Assembly: GCA_009842505.1 (NCBI GenBank) | Contig: VYFG01000097.1 | Span: 1-32,409 of the forward strand | DNA from: Gammaproteobacteria bacterium | GTDB lineage: Bacteria; Pseudomonadota; Gammaproteobacteria; Arenicellales; Poriferihabitantaceae | Reading direction: 5' to 3' | Length of the DNA stretch: 32,409 nt | Part shown: in pieces, positions 22,126 to 31,800 of the stretch | Position numbering within the stretch: the stretch's first letter is position 1 | Layout: every line of letters begins with the position of its first letter | Position numbers and translations under genes: made by a program | Notes under the pieces: generated by a model | What the model saw: the letters and a program-made list of their open reading frames with translations, nothing else | The model's database searches: none | What the model was told of the DNA's origin: nothing

Positions 22126-22761
22126 GTGAACCCACCCCGACGCACCCGAATCAAGATCTGCGGCATGACAGGCCCGGATGCGGCCGTTTCCGCTGCCGCT
22201 GCGGGTGCGGACGCGGTCGGCCTGATCTTCCACGAACCGAGCCACCGCCACCTGACGCTGGAACAGGCGGCGGCGATCCGGGGGGCACTGCCGCCCATGG
22301 TGGACAGCGTGGCGGTGATGGTGAATCCCGATGCCGACTACGTGCGCGCCATCCTGGACAGGGTGGGGCCATCCATGCTGCAGTTCCACGGGGAGGAGCC
22401 CGACGAGTACTGCGCCGGTTTCGGGCTGCCGTATCTGAAGACCATCCGGGTTTCGGGACAGATCGATCCCGCGTCCCGGGAACGGGACTATCCCCGCTGC
22501 CACGGCATACTGCTGGACACCTTCACCCCGGACAAGTATGGTGGCAGCGGGCTCCGTTTCGACTGGGGCAGGGCCGCCTACAGCGGGACCAAGCCGGTGT
22601 TCCTGGCGGGCGGACTGGATGTGGACAATGTCCGGGAAGCCCTGGATACGGCCCGTCCCTACGGGGTGGATGTCAGCACCAGCCTGGAAACCGGCGGGGT
22701 CAAGGACCCGGACAAGGTCCTCGCGTTCTGCCGTCAGGTCCAGGCCCTGGACAATGCATAG
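22126..22761 (+). CDS. trpF: Phosphoribosylanthranilate isomerase
   Basis: A protein of 211 residues, a TIM barrel catalysing the Amadori rearrangement in tryptophan synthesis. The catalytic cysteine is in RIKICGMTGPDAA; the catalytic aspartate is in GILLDTFTPDKYGGSG; FLAGGLDVDNVREA and YGVDVSTSLETGGVKD form the phosphate site. The start is GTG 22126; no ATG is available before the conserved RTRIKICGMT. trpB and trpA do not follow; accD is next, as in Pseudomonas. An AT-rich leader of about 40 bases separates it from accD. Confidence 0.95.
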   Translation: MNPPRRTRIKICGMTGPDAAVSAAAAGADAVGLIFHEPSHRHLTLEQAAAIRGALPPMVDSVAVMVNPDADYVRAILDRVGPSMLQFHGEEPDEYCAGFGLPYLKTIRVSGQIDPASRERDYPRCHGILLDTFTPDKYGGSGLRFDWGRAAYSGTKPVFLAGGLDVDNVREALDTARPYGVDVSTSLETGGVKDPDKVLAFCRQVQALDNA

Positions 22762-22762
22762 G

Positions 22763-22801
22763 TAATATTCATATATTAGTTGAATAAATAATAATATCTA
22801 T
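22763..22801 (+). promoter_or_regulatory. AT-rich leader of accD without a ribosome site
   Basis: About 39 bases between trpF and accD are almost pure A/T, in sharp contrast with the flanks. They contain the dyad ATTCA (22767-22771) / TGAAT (22781-22785), several TATA-like hexamers, and no purine-rich Shine-Dalgarno motif in the last 15 bases. The nine bases ATTCATATA also occur at 12226-12234 before glxB. It may be a promoter and a low-structure translation start in one. Confidence 0.4.
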
Positions 22802-23794
22802 ATGAGTTGGCTGGATAAAATCATTCCTCCAAAGATCCAGACCCGGACCGGCCTCGGCAAGCGCGGGGTGCCGGAAGGGCTGTGGAGCAAATGCGTGTCC
22901 TGCCAGGCGGTGCTGTACAAGGAGGAACTGAGCCTCAGCCTGCAGGTGTGCCCCAAGTGCGGACATCACATGCGGCTGGGCGGCCTGGAGCGCCTGGAGT
23001 CGTTCCTCGACGCCGACAGCCTCGAGGCCATCGGCGAGGATGTGGAACCCAAGGACATACTCAAGTTCCGGGACCAGAAACGCTATCGTGACCGGCTCGC
23101 CGAGGCCCGCAAGTCGAACCGGGCCAGCGAGGCGGTTGTCGGGGCGCACGGCACCCTCAAGGGCGCCCCGGTGGCGGCCCTGGCCTTCGATTTCTGCTTT
23201 CTCGGCGGTTCCATGGGTTCCGTGGTGGGAGAGCGGTTCGTGCGTGCCGCAGATCACAGCCTTGAGCACCGGGTGCCGCTGGTCTGTTTTTCCGCCTCCG
23301 GCGGTGCGCGCATGCAGGAGGCCCTTTACTCCCTCATGCAGATGGCCAAGACCACTGCCGCCATCGCCCGCAACCGGCGCGCAGGCATTCCCTTCATCTC
23401 CGTGCTCACCGACCCCACCATGGGCGGGGTGTCCGCCAGCCTTGCCATGCTGGGGGATGTCATCATCGCCGAGCCCAATGCCCTGGTGGGGTTCGCGGGA
23501 CCCCGGGTGATCGAACAGACCGTGCGCCAGACCTTGCCGGACGGCTTCCAGCGGGCGGAGTTTCTGCTGGAACACGGGGCCATCGACATGATCGTTGACC
23601 GCCGCCAGATACGTGACGAGATTTCCGGCCTCCTGGACAAGTTCGGGTTCGGCGGCCGTCCGGCCGGTGCCGGCGACGGGGCGGATGGGTCCGGGCCGGA
23701 CGCGAAGATTCTCGAGGCGGAAATCGTCGACGAGAACCCGCCCCGGGCGACCGGGCCGGCGGCAGATTCCCCGGAGCCCGGGGATTCCTCCTGA
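22802..23794 (+). CDS. accD: Acetyl-CoA carboxylase carboxyltransferase subunit beta
   Basis: A protein of 330 residues. The N-terminal zinc ribbon has Cys31, Cys34, Cys50 and Cys53; the crotonase-like core contains [67 protein letters not shown] and [29 protein letters not shown]. With AccA it moves the carboxyl group from biotin to acetyl-CoA, the first committed step of fatty acid synthesis. After about residue 285 there is a Gly/Asp/Pro-rich tail of 45 residues that looks disordered and is longer than in E. coli. The ATG follows the AT-rich leader and has no visible Shine-Dalgarno site. folC starts one base beyond its stop. Confidence 0.97.
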   Translation: MSWLDKIIPPKIQTRTGLGKRGVPEGLWSKCVSCQAVLYKEELSLSLQVCPKCGHHMRLGGLERLESFLDADSLEAIGEDVEPKDILKFRDQKRYRDRLAEARKSNRASEAVVGAHGTLKGAPVAALAFDFCFLGGSMGSVVGERFVRAADHSLEHRVPLVCFSASGGARMQEALYSLMQMAKTTAAIARNRRAGIPFISVLTDPTMGGVSASLAMLGDVIIAEPNALVGFAGPRVIEQTVRQTLPDGFQRAEFLLEHGAIDMIVDRRQIRDEISGLLDKFGFGGRPAGAGDGADGSGPDAKILEAEIVDENPPRATGPAADSPEPGDSS

Positions 23795-23795
23795 A

Positions 23796-25106
23796 TTGGG
23801 TTCTTTCCTGTCGTTCGGCCTCGATGAGTGGCTGGACCATATCCAGCGCCAGCACTGGCGCACCATCGACCTGAAGCTCGATCGGGTCTCCAGGGTCTGG
23901 CAGCGGCTCGGGGGCTCCCGCCCGCCCTTCGTCATCACCGTGGCAGGCACCAACGGCAAGGGGTCTTGTGTGGCCATGCTGGAATCCGTCCTGCGCCGGG
24001 CCGGGAACCGCACCGGCAGCTATACCTCGCCGCACCTCGTCCGCTACAACGAGCGCATCTGCGTCGATGGCCGGCCGGCCTCCGACGCTGAGATCGTCGA
24101 TGCGTTCCGACGCATACAGGCCGCCTGCGGTGACGTCGGCCTGACCTATTTCGAGTACGGCACCCTCTGCGCCCTGATGGTTTTCTGGGCGCGCTGCGTG
24201 GACGTGGCGATCCTTGAGACCGGCATGGGGGGGCGCCTGGATGCGGTGAACATGATCGACAACGACCTCGCCCTGATCACTTCGGTGGGCCTGGACCACA
24301 TGCAGTGGCTGGGATCGGACCGGGAGCAGATCGGCAGGGAGAAGGCCGGCGTGATCAGGCCCGGCGCCTTCGTGGTGAGCACCGACCCGGCGCCTCCCGC
24401 CGCCATCGCCGACACCGCGGCGGACCTGGGGGCGCTACTGCTGCAGGCCGGGGAGCAGTACGCGATCGAACCCGGTCCGGACGGGAAAACCTGCCGCTGG
24501 CGGAGCGAACACCCGGCAGTGCCGGAAGACTGGCGCCGGCTGGCGGGCCTGCCGCTGCCACTGCCCGGCGACTGGCAGCCGCATAACCTGGGCGGGACGG
24601 TCGCCGCGCTGGCGCTGACGTCGGGCGCCACCGGGGTTGAACCCGTCCACCTGGTCCCGGGGCTGTCCTCGGCCCGGTTGCCGGGACGCTGCGAGATCAT
24701 CGGCCGGGAGCCCCTGACCATCATCGACGTGGCCCATAACGCCGACTCCGCCGCGGGGCTTGCGCGGTTCCTGGACGCCAATCCCGTACCCGGGGAAACC
24801 CACGGGGTTTTCGGCGTGCTGGCCGACAAGGCGCTCCCGGGCGTGCTGGACGACCTCGGGATGCGGGTGAACCGCTGGCACCTGGCCGGGATCGACGAAG
24901 CACGGGGGCAGTCCGGCGAGGCGCTGGCCCGGAAGATGCGGCTGCTGTATCCGGACATGGAGGCGGAGACCTACCGGGATGCGGTGCGGGCCTTCCAGGG
25001 CGCCCGCGCCCATGCCCGTCCGGTCGACCGGGTGGTGGCCTTTGGTTCATTCCACGTGGTCGGTGATATAATCGGGTCTTTCGAAAGGACCAGCGTTCCG
25101 CAGTAG
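23796..25106 (+). CDS. folC: Folylpolyglutamate/dihydrofolate synthase
   Basis: A protein of 436 residues of the Mur ligase type. The P-loop is VAGTNGKGS (about 49-57); SYTSPHLVRYNERI, ILETGMGGRLDAVN, LITSVGLDHMQWLG, REKAGVIRPG and IDVAHNADSAAGL are family blocks. The enzyme makes dihydrofolate from dihydropteroate and glutamate and adds further glutamates. I choose TTG 23796, the first start codon after the accD stop, because FGLDEWLDHIQ just behind it is the usual N terminus and no ATG or GTG fits; translation is probably coupled to accD. The 3' end holds a strong promoter-like sequence (25064-25072). Confidence 0.94.
   Translation: MGSFLSFGLDEWLDHIQRQHWRTIDLKLDRVSRVWQRLGGSRPPFVITVAGTNGKGSCVAMLESVLRRAGNRTGSYTSPHLVRYNERICVDGRPASDAEIVDAFRRIQAACGDVGLTYFEYGTLCALMVFWARCVDVAILETGMGGRLDAVNMIDNDLALITSVGLDHMQWLGSDREQIGREKAGVIRPGAFVVSTDPAPPAAIADTAADLGALLLQAGEQYAIEPGPDGKTCRWRSEHPAVPEDWRRLAGLPLPLPGDWQPHNLGGTVAALALTSGATGVEPVHLVPGLSSARLPGRCEIIGREPLTIIDVAHNADSAAGLARFLDANPVPGETHGVFGVLADKALPGVLDDLGMRVNRWHLAGIDEARGQSGEALARKMRLLYPDMEAETYRDAVRAFQGARAHARPVDRVVAFGSFHVVGDIIGSFERTSVPQ
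25064..25072 (+). promoter_or_regulatory. Consensus extended -10 inside the end of folC
   Basis: TGATATAAT is a perfect extended -10 (TGn plus TATAAT) within the last codons of folC, 145 bases before dedD. With the 111-base gap after folC it probably starts the dedD-cvpA-purF transcript. The -35 region is poor (TTGGTT at a 19-base spacing). Confidence 0.5.
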
Positions 25107-25217
25107 CTATACGGCCGCCTGCGCCAACACCGTCAGCCGGTTTGCCACGTCTCCATGACCGCACCCCCGATCCCAAGAGCCTGAGTTCGCCTATCGTTCG
25201 CCTTCCCATGCCCGCCG

Positions 25218-25913
25218 ATGCTTAAATCCGCCAAGGGAGCAGAACCCGAATACGAACTGAAGCACCGCATCACCGGGGCGATCATACTGGTGGCCGCCGC
25301 GGTTCTGGTGATTCCCATACTGCTGTCGGGGCCGGGCCCGGAAGGGGATGGCGATCTCCGGAACCCTGCCCGGGAGGCATCCTCCCAGTCGCGTATCGTG
25401 CCGCTGGACCTCAGCGAGATTCTTCCCGTTTCCGGCGAGGGCGGCGAGGATCTCCCGCTCGCGGCCATGGAGGACCAGCAGCCGACGCTGCTGGACCTGA
25501 CCGAAAACAATGACGGCGGAATCACGCAGACCGAATCCCGGACCGGCCCGGACCAGGGCGAAGATGCCCGGGATGAATCCGCCCGGCCCGCGCTGGTGAT
25601 GACACGGATTCCGGATACTCCGGAGGAGCAGGCCGAAGCCCAGGCAAGGGCGGACACGGCCGCGAAGGCAGAGGGCCAGGGGGACTGGTTCGTGCGCGTG
25701 GGTACCTTCTCGAAACCGGCCAATGCGGAACGGGTGTTCGAACTGCTGACCGAAAACGGATACGCGCCGAAAAGGACGCCGGTGTCCGCCTCCGGGGACA
25801 GTTCCACCCGGGTCTGGCTCGGACCCTATGCCGAGAAAAAGGCGATAGAGGTCAGCAACCGCATGAAAGACCTGGTGGGCGAGAAGGGATACGTCACCAA
25901 GGACAGTTCCTGA
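25218..25913 (+). CDS. dedD: DedD-like SPOR domain cell division protein
   Basis: A protein of 231 residues. A short cytoplasmic N terminus (MLKSAKGAEPEYELKHR) precedes one membrane span (about 18-37, ITGAIILVAAAVLVIPILL), a long acidic, Pro/Glu-rich periplasmic linker, and a C-terminal SPOR domain (about 155-231: WFVRVGTFSKPANAERVFELLTENGY, VWLGPYAEKKAIEVSNRM). SPOR domains bind peptidoglycan strands lacking stem peptides at the division site. The place between folC and cvpA-purF is the conserved dedD position. Confidence 0.93.
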   Translation: MLKSAKGAEPEYELKHRITGAIILVAAAVLVIPILLSGPGPEGDGDLRNPAREASSQSRIVPLDLSEILPVSGEGGEDLPLAAMEDQQPTLLDLTENNDGGITQTESRTGPDQGEDARDESARPALVMTRIPDTPEEQAEAQARADTAAKAEGQGDWFVRVGTFSKPANAERVFELLTENGYAPKRTPVSASGDSSTRVWLGPYAEKKAIEVSNRMKDLVGEKGYVTKDSS

Positions 25914-25933
25914 CCCCGCCGCGATTGCCCAGC

Positions 25934-26431
25934 ATGAGCCCGGTCGACATCGTCATCCTTGTCATTCTCTCGCTTTCCACCCTGATCGGCGTCTTCCGCG
26001 GCTTCATCCGGGAAGTGCTCTCCCTGGCCTCCTGGATCGTCGCGCTGTACGTGGCCTGGCTGTTCGCCGCCCAGGGCGCGGTCCATCTCGAACCCTACAT
26101 CGGCCAGCCGGCACTGCGCATCGCTGCGGCATTTGCCGGCATTTTCGTGATCATGCTCATCGCCGCCTCCATCCTGAGCTACCTGCTCTACAGGCTGCTC
26201 TACATCTCCGGCATCAGCGGAATGGACCGCTCCCTGGGTGCGGTTTTCGGAATCGCCCGCGGAGTGGTGCTGGTGGCGGCGGTGATCCTGGCCGCGGTGT
26301 ACATGGACTTTGCCGCCCAGCCCTGGTGGCAGGGCTCGAAGCTGGTGGTGTATTTCACCCCGGTGACGGACTTCCTGCTGTCCCTGATGCCGCCGGATGC
26401 GGTGGAGAACTTCCGGCCGGCGGTCACCTGA
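25934..26431 (+). CDS. cvpA: CvpA family inner-membrane protein
   Basis: A protein of 165 residues with four hydrophobic segments (about 4-22, 28-46, 64-88 and 102-122) and the typical opening VDIVILVILSLSTLIGVFRGFIREVLSLASWIVALYVAW. CvpA was named for its need in colicin V production; its basic role in the membrane is not settled. ATG 25934 gives the family start; a TTG nine bases upstream is also in frame. purF follows after 33 bases, the normal cvpA-purF pairing. Confidence 0.94.
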   Translation: MSPVDIVILVILSLSTLIGVFRGFIREVLSLASWIVALYVAWLFAAQGAVHLEPYIGQPALRIAAAFAGIFVIMLIAASILSYLLYRLLYISGISGMDRSLGAVFGIARGVVLVAAVILAAVYMDFAAQPWWQGSKLVVYFTPVTDFLLSLMPPDAVENFRPAVT

Positions 26432-26464
26432 CCCGCCCCGGCGCCCGAACGATGGAGACATGAC

Positions 26465-27994
26465 ATGTGTGGAATCGTCGGCATACTCGATCACCAGCGA
26501 GTCAATCAACAGCTCTATGACGGCCTGACCGTCGTCCAGCACCGTGGACAGGATGCCGCCGGCATCATGACCAGCGACGGCAACCGGGTGTTCCTGCGCA
26601 AGGACAACGGGCTGGTGCGGGATGTCTTTCATACCCGCCACATGGTGCAGCTGGTCGGCAACATGGGCATCGGCCATTCCCGCTATCCCACCGCGGGCTG
26701 CGACTCCCGGGCCGAGGCGCAGCCATTCTACGTGAACTCCCCGTTCGGCATCGCGCTGGCGCACAACGGCAACCTCACCAATGCCGACAAGCTCAGGGAG
26801 GAGCTGTTCCGCCAGGAACTGCGCCAGATCAACACTACCTCCGATTCGGAAATCCTGCTCAACGTTTTCGCCCATGAACTGCGGGGAAGCATCGCCAAGA
26901 GCCAGATCGAGGTCGGGCCCGAGGAGATCTTCAACGCGGTGCGGGGCGTGATGCGGCGTTGCCGGGGCGCCTACGCCGTGATTGCGATGGTCGTGGGCGT
27001 GGGCATCGTGGCGTTTCGCGATCCCCACGGCATCCGTCCGCTGATTCACGGCACCCGCTCCGATGCCGGTGGCACCGCGCACATGTTCGCGTCCGAGAGC
27101 GTGGCCCTGGACGTGATCGGCTATGAGCGGGTGCGCGACCTGAAACCGGGAGAGGCCATGCTGGTGGACATGGAGGGCACCCTGCATCAGGCGAGCTGCT
27201 GCGAGAAGGCCCGCTACAGTACCTGCATTTTCGAATACGTGTACCTGGCGCGTCCCGACTCCATCCTCGACAACGTCTCGGTGTACCAGTCGCGGATGGA
27301 GATGGGCAAACGGCTGGGACGGAAGCTGATCCGCGAGTGGCCGGACCACGACATCGATGTCATCATCCCGGTTCCGGACACCAGCCGCACCGCCGCACTT
27401 GAGGTGGCCAAGGACCTCAGGGTGTCCTACCGGGAGGGTTTCATCAAGAACCGCTACATCGCCCGGACCTTCATCATGCCGGGGCAGGCCGAACGCAAGA
27501 AATCCGTGCGCCAGAAACTGAACGCGATCGAGGCGGAGTTCGCGGGCAAGAACGTGCTGCTGGTCGACGATTCCATCGTCCGCGGCACCACGTCTTCCCA
27601 GATCATAGAGCTCGCCCGGGAGGCGGGCGCGAAGAAGGTCTATTTCGCCTCCGCGGCGCCGCCGGTGCGCCATCCCAACGTCTATGGCATCGACATGCCG
27701 TCGTCCGGCGAACTGGTGGCACACAACCGCAGCATCGACGAGATCTGCACCATCATCGGGGCGGATCGGTTGATCTACCAGGACCTCGAGGACATGGTGG
27801 AGTCGGTGCAGCGGTTCAACCCGGAACTGGAGCGCTTCGATACCTCGTGTTTCAGCGGCGACTATGTGACCGGGGACGTCACGTCCGCCTATCTGGCGCT
27901 GGTGGACGGCGCACGCAACGACGACGCCAAGACAACCGACCGGGGTGAACTGGACCTCTCGGAACTCAGCGACGTCCAGGCCAGGACGGCCTGA
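26465..27994 (+). CDS. purF: Amidophosphoribosyltransferase
   Basis: A protein of 509 residues catalysing the first step of purine synthesis (PRPP plus glutamine to phosphoribosylamine). Cys2 of MCGIVGIL is the glutaminase nucleophile, exposed after Met removal; [19 protein letters not shown] and LAHNGNLTN follow. The phosphoribosyltransferase half has the PRPP loop [16 protein letters not shown] and [14 protein letters not shown]. There is no propeptide before Cys2, as in the E. coli type. It is the last gene of the housekeeping run and faces the racemase-family gene across a 51-base gap. Confidence 0.97.
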   Translation: MCGIVGILDHQRVNQQLYDGLTVVQHRGQDAAGIMTSDGNRVFLRKDNGLVRDVFHTRHMVQLVGNMGIGHSRYPTAGCDSRAEAQPFYVNSPFGIALAHNGNLTNADKLREELFRQELRQINTTSDSEILLNVFAHELRGSIAKSQIEVGPEEIFNAVRGVMRRCRGAYAVIAMVVGVGIVAFRDPHGIRPLIHGTRSDAGGTAHMFASESVALDVIGYERVRDLKPGEAMLVDMEGTLHQASCCEKARYSTCIFEYVYLARPDSILDNVSVYQSRMEMGKRLGRKLIREWPDHDIDVIIPVPDTSRTAALEVAKDLRVSYREGFIKNRYIARTFIMPGQAERKKSVRQKLNAIEAEFAGKNVLLVDDSIVRGTTSSQIIELAREAGAKKVYFASAAPPVRHPNVYGIDMPSSGELVAHNRSIDEICTIIGADRLIYQDLEDMVESVQRFNPELERFDTSCFSGDYVTGDVTSAYLALVDGARNDDAKTTDRGELDLSELSDVQARTA

Positions 27995-28045
27995 CTGGCC
28001 CGGAATCCGGCGAAGGACATCCGGGCTGCGTACGCGGTTTCCGGG

Positions 28046-28843
28046 TCACCCGGGTTGCCGCCGCCGTCCGGGCGGGGCGGACTGAATAAAGCCCTCTGCC
28101 GCCAGGTGCCGCTCCGCCTCCTTCTCGCCAAGCGCGATGCCGAGACGGTCCAGGGCGACCAGCAGCGATGCGAGGTTGCTGGTGACCACCGGCTTGCCGA
28201 GATGTGCCTCGATCTCGGGGATCGCCTCGGTGGCGCGATAGTCGGTGCAGGAAATGACGATTGCCTGCGCCGCCTCGTGGTCCGCCGAGAGCGCGGTCTC
28301 GACGATTTCCCCGGGCCTGGTGTCGCCGACCGCCTCGTTGCTCATCGGCACGGGTGCATCAACCCGGTGCACGCAGCTCATGCCAAAGGACTCGATGAAA
28401 CCGATCGCCAGGTCGTTCAGGGTGGCCACATAGGGAGAGGTGAAGGCAAAACGCCTGATCCCGAGAGCCAGCAGCACCTCCACCAGCGCTGAGGCCGCGG
28501 TCACCGCCGGCACCCCGGCGATTTTCTCAATGCCGTCGCGAAATGCCCGGTCGTATTCCGGCCCCTGGGCGAGCGTCGCCGAGGTGCATCCGTAGACGAT
28601 GGCATCGGCCCGGCAGTGCACCAGGCTCTGGATCACGTCATCCGCCTGCGTGTCCGAATATTGCCGCATCTGGTCCTCGTCCGGGATGCGGTCCACATCG
28701 TATCCCCCGGCCCGCGCGAAGTGGAGCGATACACCCGGGGGCGCCAGCATCGCCAGGTCGGGCTCGAGATTGGTGTTGGAGACCGGTACCACGACTCCGA
28801 TGCGCGCCAGTCCCCGGCTCGGGTACGTGGCGGCCGCCTTCAT
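28046..28843 (-). CDS. Maleate isomerase / Asp-Glu racemase family enzyme
   Basis: A protein of 265 residues with the two-cysteine layout of the family: Cys86 in AIVYGCTSATLAQG and Cys199 in AIVISCTDYRATE, the usual pair that shuttles a proton or adds to the substrate. The start ARIGVVVPVSNTNLEPDL and FARAGGYDVDRIPDEDQ fit the maleate cis-trans isomerase/arylmalonate decarboxylase branch. The ATG overlaps the TGA of the hydantoinase-like gene (ATGA), so the two form one unit. A racemase or isomerase for the product or substrate of the hydantoinase is the natural inference, as in hydantoin clusters that carry a racemase; the exact substrate is open. Confidence 0.88.
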   Translation of the reverse strand: MKAAATYPSRGLARIGVVVPVSNTNLEPDLAMLAPPGVSLHFARAGGYDVDRIPDEDQMRQYSDTQADDVIQSLVHCRADAIVYGCTSATLAQGPEYDRAFRDGIEKIAGVPAVTAASALVEVLLALGIRRFAFTSPYVATLNDLAIGFIESFGMSCVHRVDAPVPMSNEAVGDTRPGEIVETALSADHEAAQAIVISCTDYRATEAIPEIEAHLGKPVVTSNLASLLVALDRLGIALGEKEAERHLAAEGFIQSAPPGRRRQPG

Positions 28844-31800
28844 GCCGCTCCCCTGACGATCTGTCTTCTGCGTTCGGCAGTCGCGGCTTCGTCGAGGCTG
28901 CCGTTACCGGCGAACACAACACCGTAGATCTCCGTTGCCGCCTGCGGCGACACCAGGCCGAGTTGCACGTCGCGCGCCACCGCCAGGGGGTCGCGTTCGG
29001 ACGGCTCGCCGTAGCCGCCGCCGCCCGGCGCTTCCCAGTACAGGAGGTCGCCCGCGGGAATCAGTTGCTCTCCCTTGCCATTGAGGGTCGGCCCGGAACG
29101 CAGCGTGATACGCCCGGGGGCACCTTCATGTCCGCCGTCGCGGCCCCGGGCAGGATATTTCGTGCGCTCGACGCCGGCGAGCAGGAGTATGGGCGCCCCC
29201 TCGCTGCTTTCGAGTTCGATCATTTGACCAAGTCCGCCGCGGAACCTGCCTGGGCCACCGCTGTCGCGGATCAGTTCGCGCCGGCGGATATAGAGGGGCG
29301 CGGTACTCTCGGCGATTTCCACCGGGGTTCCCCACAGCCCGCTGGGGTAGGCGGTTGCCGACAGTCCGTCCAGTGCCGGCCGTGCGCCCATGCCTCCCGA
29401 ATGGCACAGTTCGGTGGCGAAGGCGCTGTTCCCGCCCCCCGGCTGGATCGCGGCGATGCTGCGAAGCGGCAGGTCATACAGACAAGTAGCTCCTTCCGCC
29501 GGTGCGGTCCCGGGCATTGCTCCGTGGAGACAGCCGAGCATCAGGTCGGCCACCATCTGTCCAATGCAGTGGCGCATCGCCACCGGCGCCGGGAATTGTG
29601 CGTTGAGGATGCAGTCCCTCGGCGCTTCGAACCTGAACGGGCCCAGGGATCCGGCATTGTTGGGAATGCCGGCGCCGATCAGGCAGCGCAGGGCGAAAAC
29701 CGCATAGGCTTCCGTGTATTTAATGGGCACGTTGATGCCGCGCGCCGAGTGTCCCGAGGTGCCGCTGAAATCGGTGACGATCCGATTGCCGGAGACGGTC
29801 ATGCGCGCCTTCAGCTTGATCTCGAAGTCGTAGCCGTCGGTCATCAGTTCGTTTTCGTAGTCGCCGTCCGGAATCAGTGCAATCGCGGCCTCGGTGGCGC
29901 GCCTGGATGCGTCGAGGATGTGTGCGGCGAGCGGCTCGATGTCGTCGGCCCCGAACTCGCCCAGCATCTCGTCAAGCCGCGCCGCGGCGACGTCACAGCA
30001 GGCGATCAGGGCATACAGATCTCCCTCGTTGGCAACCGGCGAGCGGGAATTCGCCTTCATGATATCCATCACCAGCAAATTGACCTCGCCATTGTCGACC
30101 AGCTTCATCGGGGGCAGGCTCAGCCCCTCTTCGAAGACATCGCTGCCGTCGGGTCCCATGCCGAGTCCCCCGAGGTCGTACAGGTGCGAGGTGCAGGCCG
30201 TGAAAGCGACCGGTTTGTCCCGGTGGAAGATCGGGGCGAACATGACCACGTCGTTCAGGTGCCCGGAACCGATCCAGGGGTCGTTGGTCATGTAGACGTC
30301 GCCGGGCCGCATCGTGTCCATCGGGAAATACGGCAGCATCTTCGAAACCGAAGCCGCCATGGTGTTGACATGTCCCGGCGTGCCGGTCACCGCCTGGGCC
30401 AGCATGCGCCCCTGGAGATCGAAGATGCCCGCGGAAATATCACCGCATTCACGCACGATGGGACTGAACGCGGTACGCATCAGTACCTGAGACTGTTCCT
30501 CCACGACCGCCATCAGGCGGTCCCACATCACCTGCAGGTCAATCGTCGAATGCCGCGGGACTGCCCCTGCCGTGGAACCGGGGCGGGACTCCCGGCGTGT
30601 CATCACGATGTTGCCGGCGGCGTCGACACGCGCGGTGAACGCGGCGGAGACGAAGGTGGTGGTCTGCGGCTCGACAATCAGGGCAGGACCTCCGATCGCG
30701 TCGCCGGGCCGGAGGCGTCCGCGCTCGAAGATACCGGCCCTGATGTGCTCACCGGTCGTGCCGATGCAAAGCTCGCGGTGGTCGGTGGCGGCGACTTGGC
30801 GGGATTCGCCCCCGTCGACAATGACATGCGCCGGCGGAACCCTGTTGCTCACGGTGACCGACCAGTTCATGATCTCGATCCACATGCTCGGTACCGCGCG
30901 CACAAAGAGGCGGGCGTACTCGGATTCGAAACGTCCGGCCAGCGTCGGCAGGCTGTGCTCGCTGATGTCGCCGTCAGGGATCCCGACCTCGATCTCGTGG
31001 CCCTGTCCGGCGTACCGCATGAAGGCGATGCGCCGGACCTCGAGGCGCTCGCCCGGCGCACCGGCGGCCACGACCGCCCGCGCTTCTTGCTCGAGATTCC
31101 GCAGCAACCGGTTGATCTCGTCGAAGGGGAAGGAGTCGACGCGCACGTGGCGGCTGCGGACGATTTCATAGGCCACCGGGGCGTGCAGGAAACCCACCGC
31201 GGAACCGACGCCGGGACTCGGCGGCACGATGATTTCGCCGATGCCGAGCTTTTCCGCGACCCGGGTTGCGTGCAGCGCGCCGTTGCCGCCGAAGGCGATC
31301 ATGGTGCACTGACCGAGGTTCTTGCCCTGTTCCACGGCGTGAATCCGCGCCGCGTTGGCCATCGCCTCGTCGACGGTTTTCGAGATGCCGTCGGCACCGG
31401 CGGTTACCGTGGTATCCAGCGGCCCGGCGATCGCGCCGGCGATCGCTGCCCGTGCCAGTTCGGGACGCAGTTCCAGCCGTCCCTCGGCGAAATCCGCTGG
31501 GTCCAGGTAACCGGCCACCAGGTCGGAATCGGTGACCGTGGGCGCCACGCCGCCGCGGCCGTAACAGGCCGGGCCCGGGACGGAAGACGCACTGTTCGGC
31601 CCGACGCGAAGGCGGCCGAGCGGATCCACCGTCGCAATGGAGCCTCCGCCGGCGCCGATCTCGATCATCTCGATCACCGGGATACGCGCCGGAATGCCGC
31701 TGCCCTTGAGATACCGGTCTGCGCGGTCGATTTCGAAACTGCGTGAGCTGCGTGGACGGGCATCCTCGATCAGGCACACCTTGGCGGTGGTACCGCCCAT

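Noticed and set aside
22762..22801. Loss of trpB and trpA between trpF and accD
   Set aside because: Direct trpF-accD adjacency is the normal Pseudomonas order, so it is not a deletion specific to this genome.
25826..27724. Minus-strand open frame of 632 codons over cvpA-purF
   Set aside because: A shadow frame of purF and cvpA with no protein-like composition.
27995..28045. Terminator between purF and the racemase-family gene
   Set aside because: Short CCGGG/CCCGG repeats are present but no stable stem with a T-run could be drawn.
28543..31746. Plus-strand open frame of 1067 codons
   Set aside because: It is the complement of the fused hydantoinase gene. Its translation is low-complexity Arg/Gly/His-rich with no family motif, as expected from codon bias at high GC.
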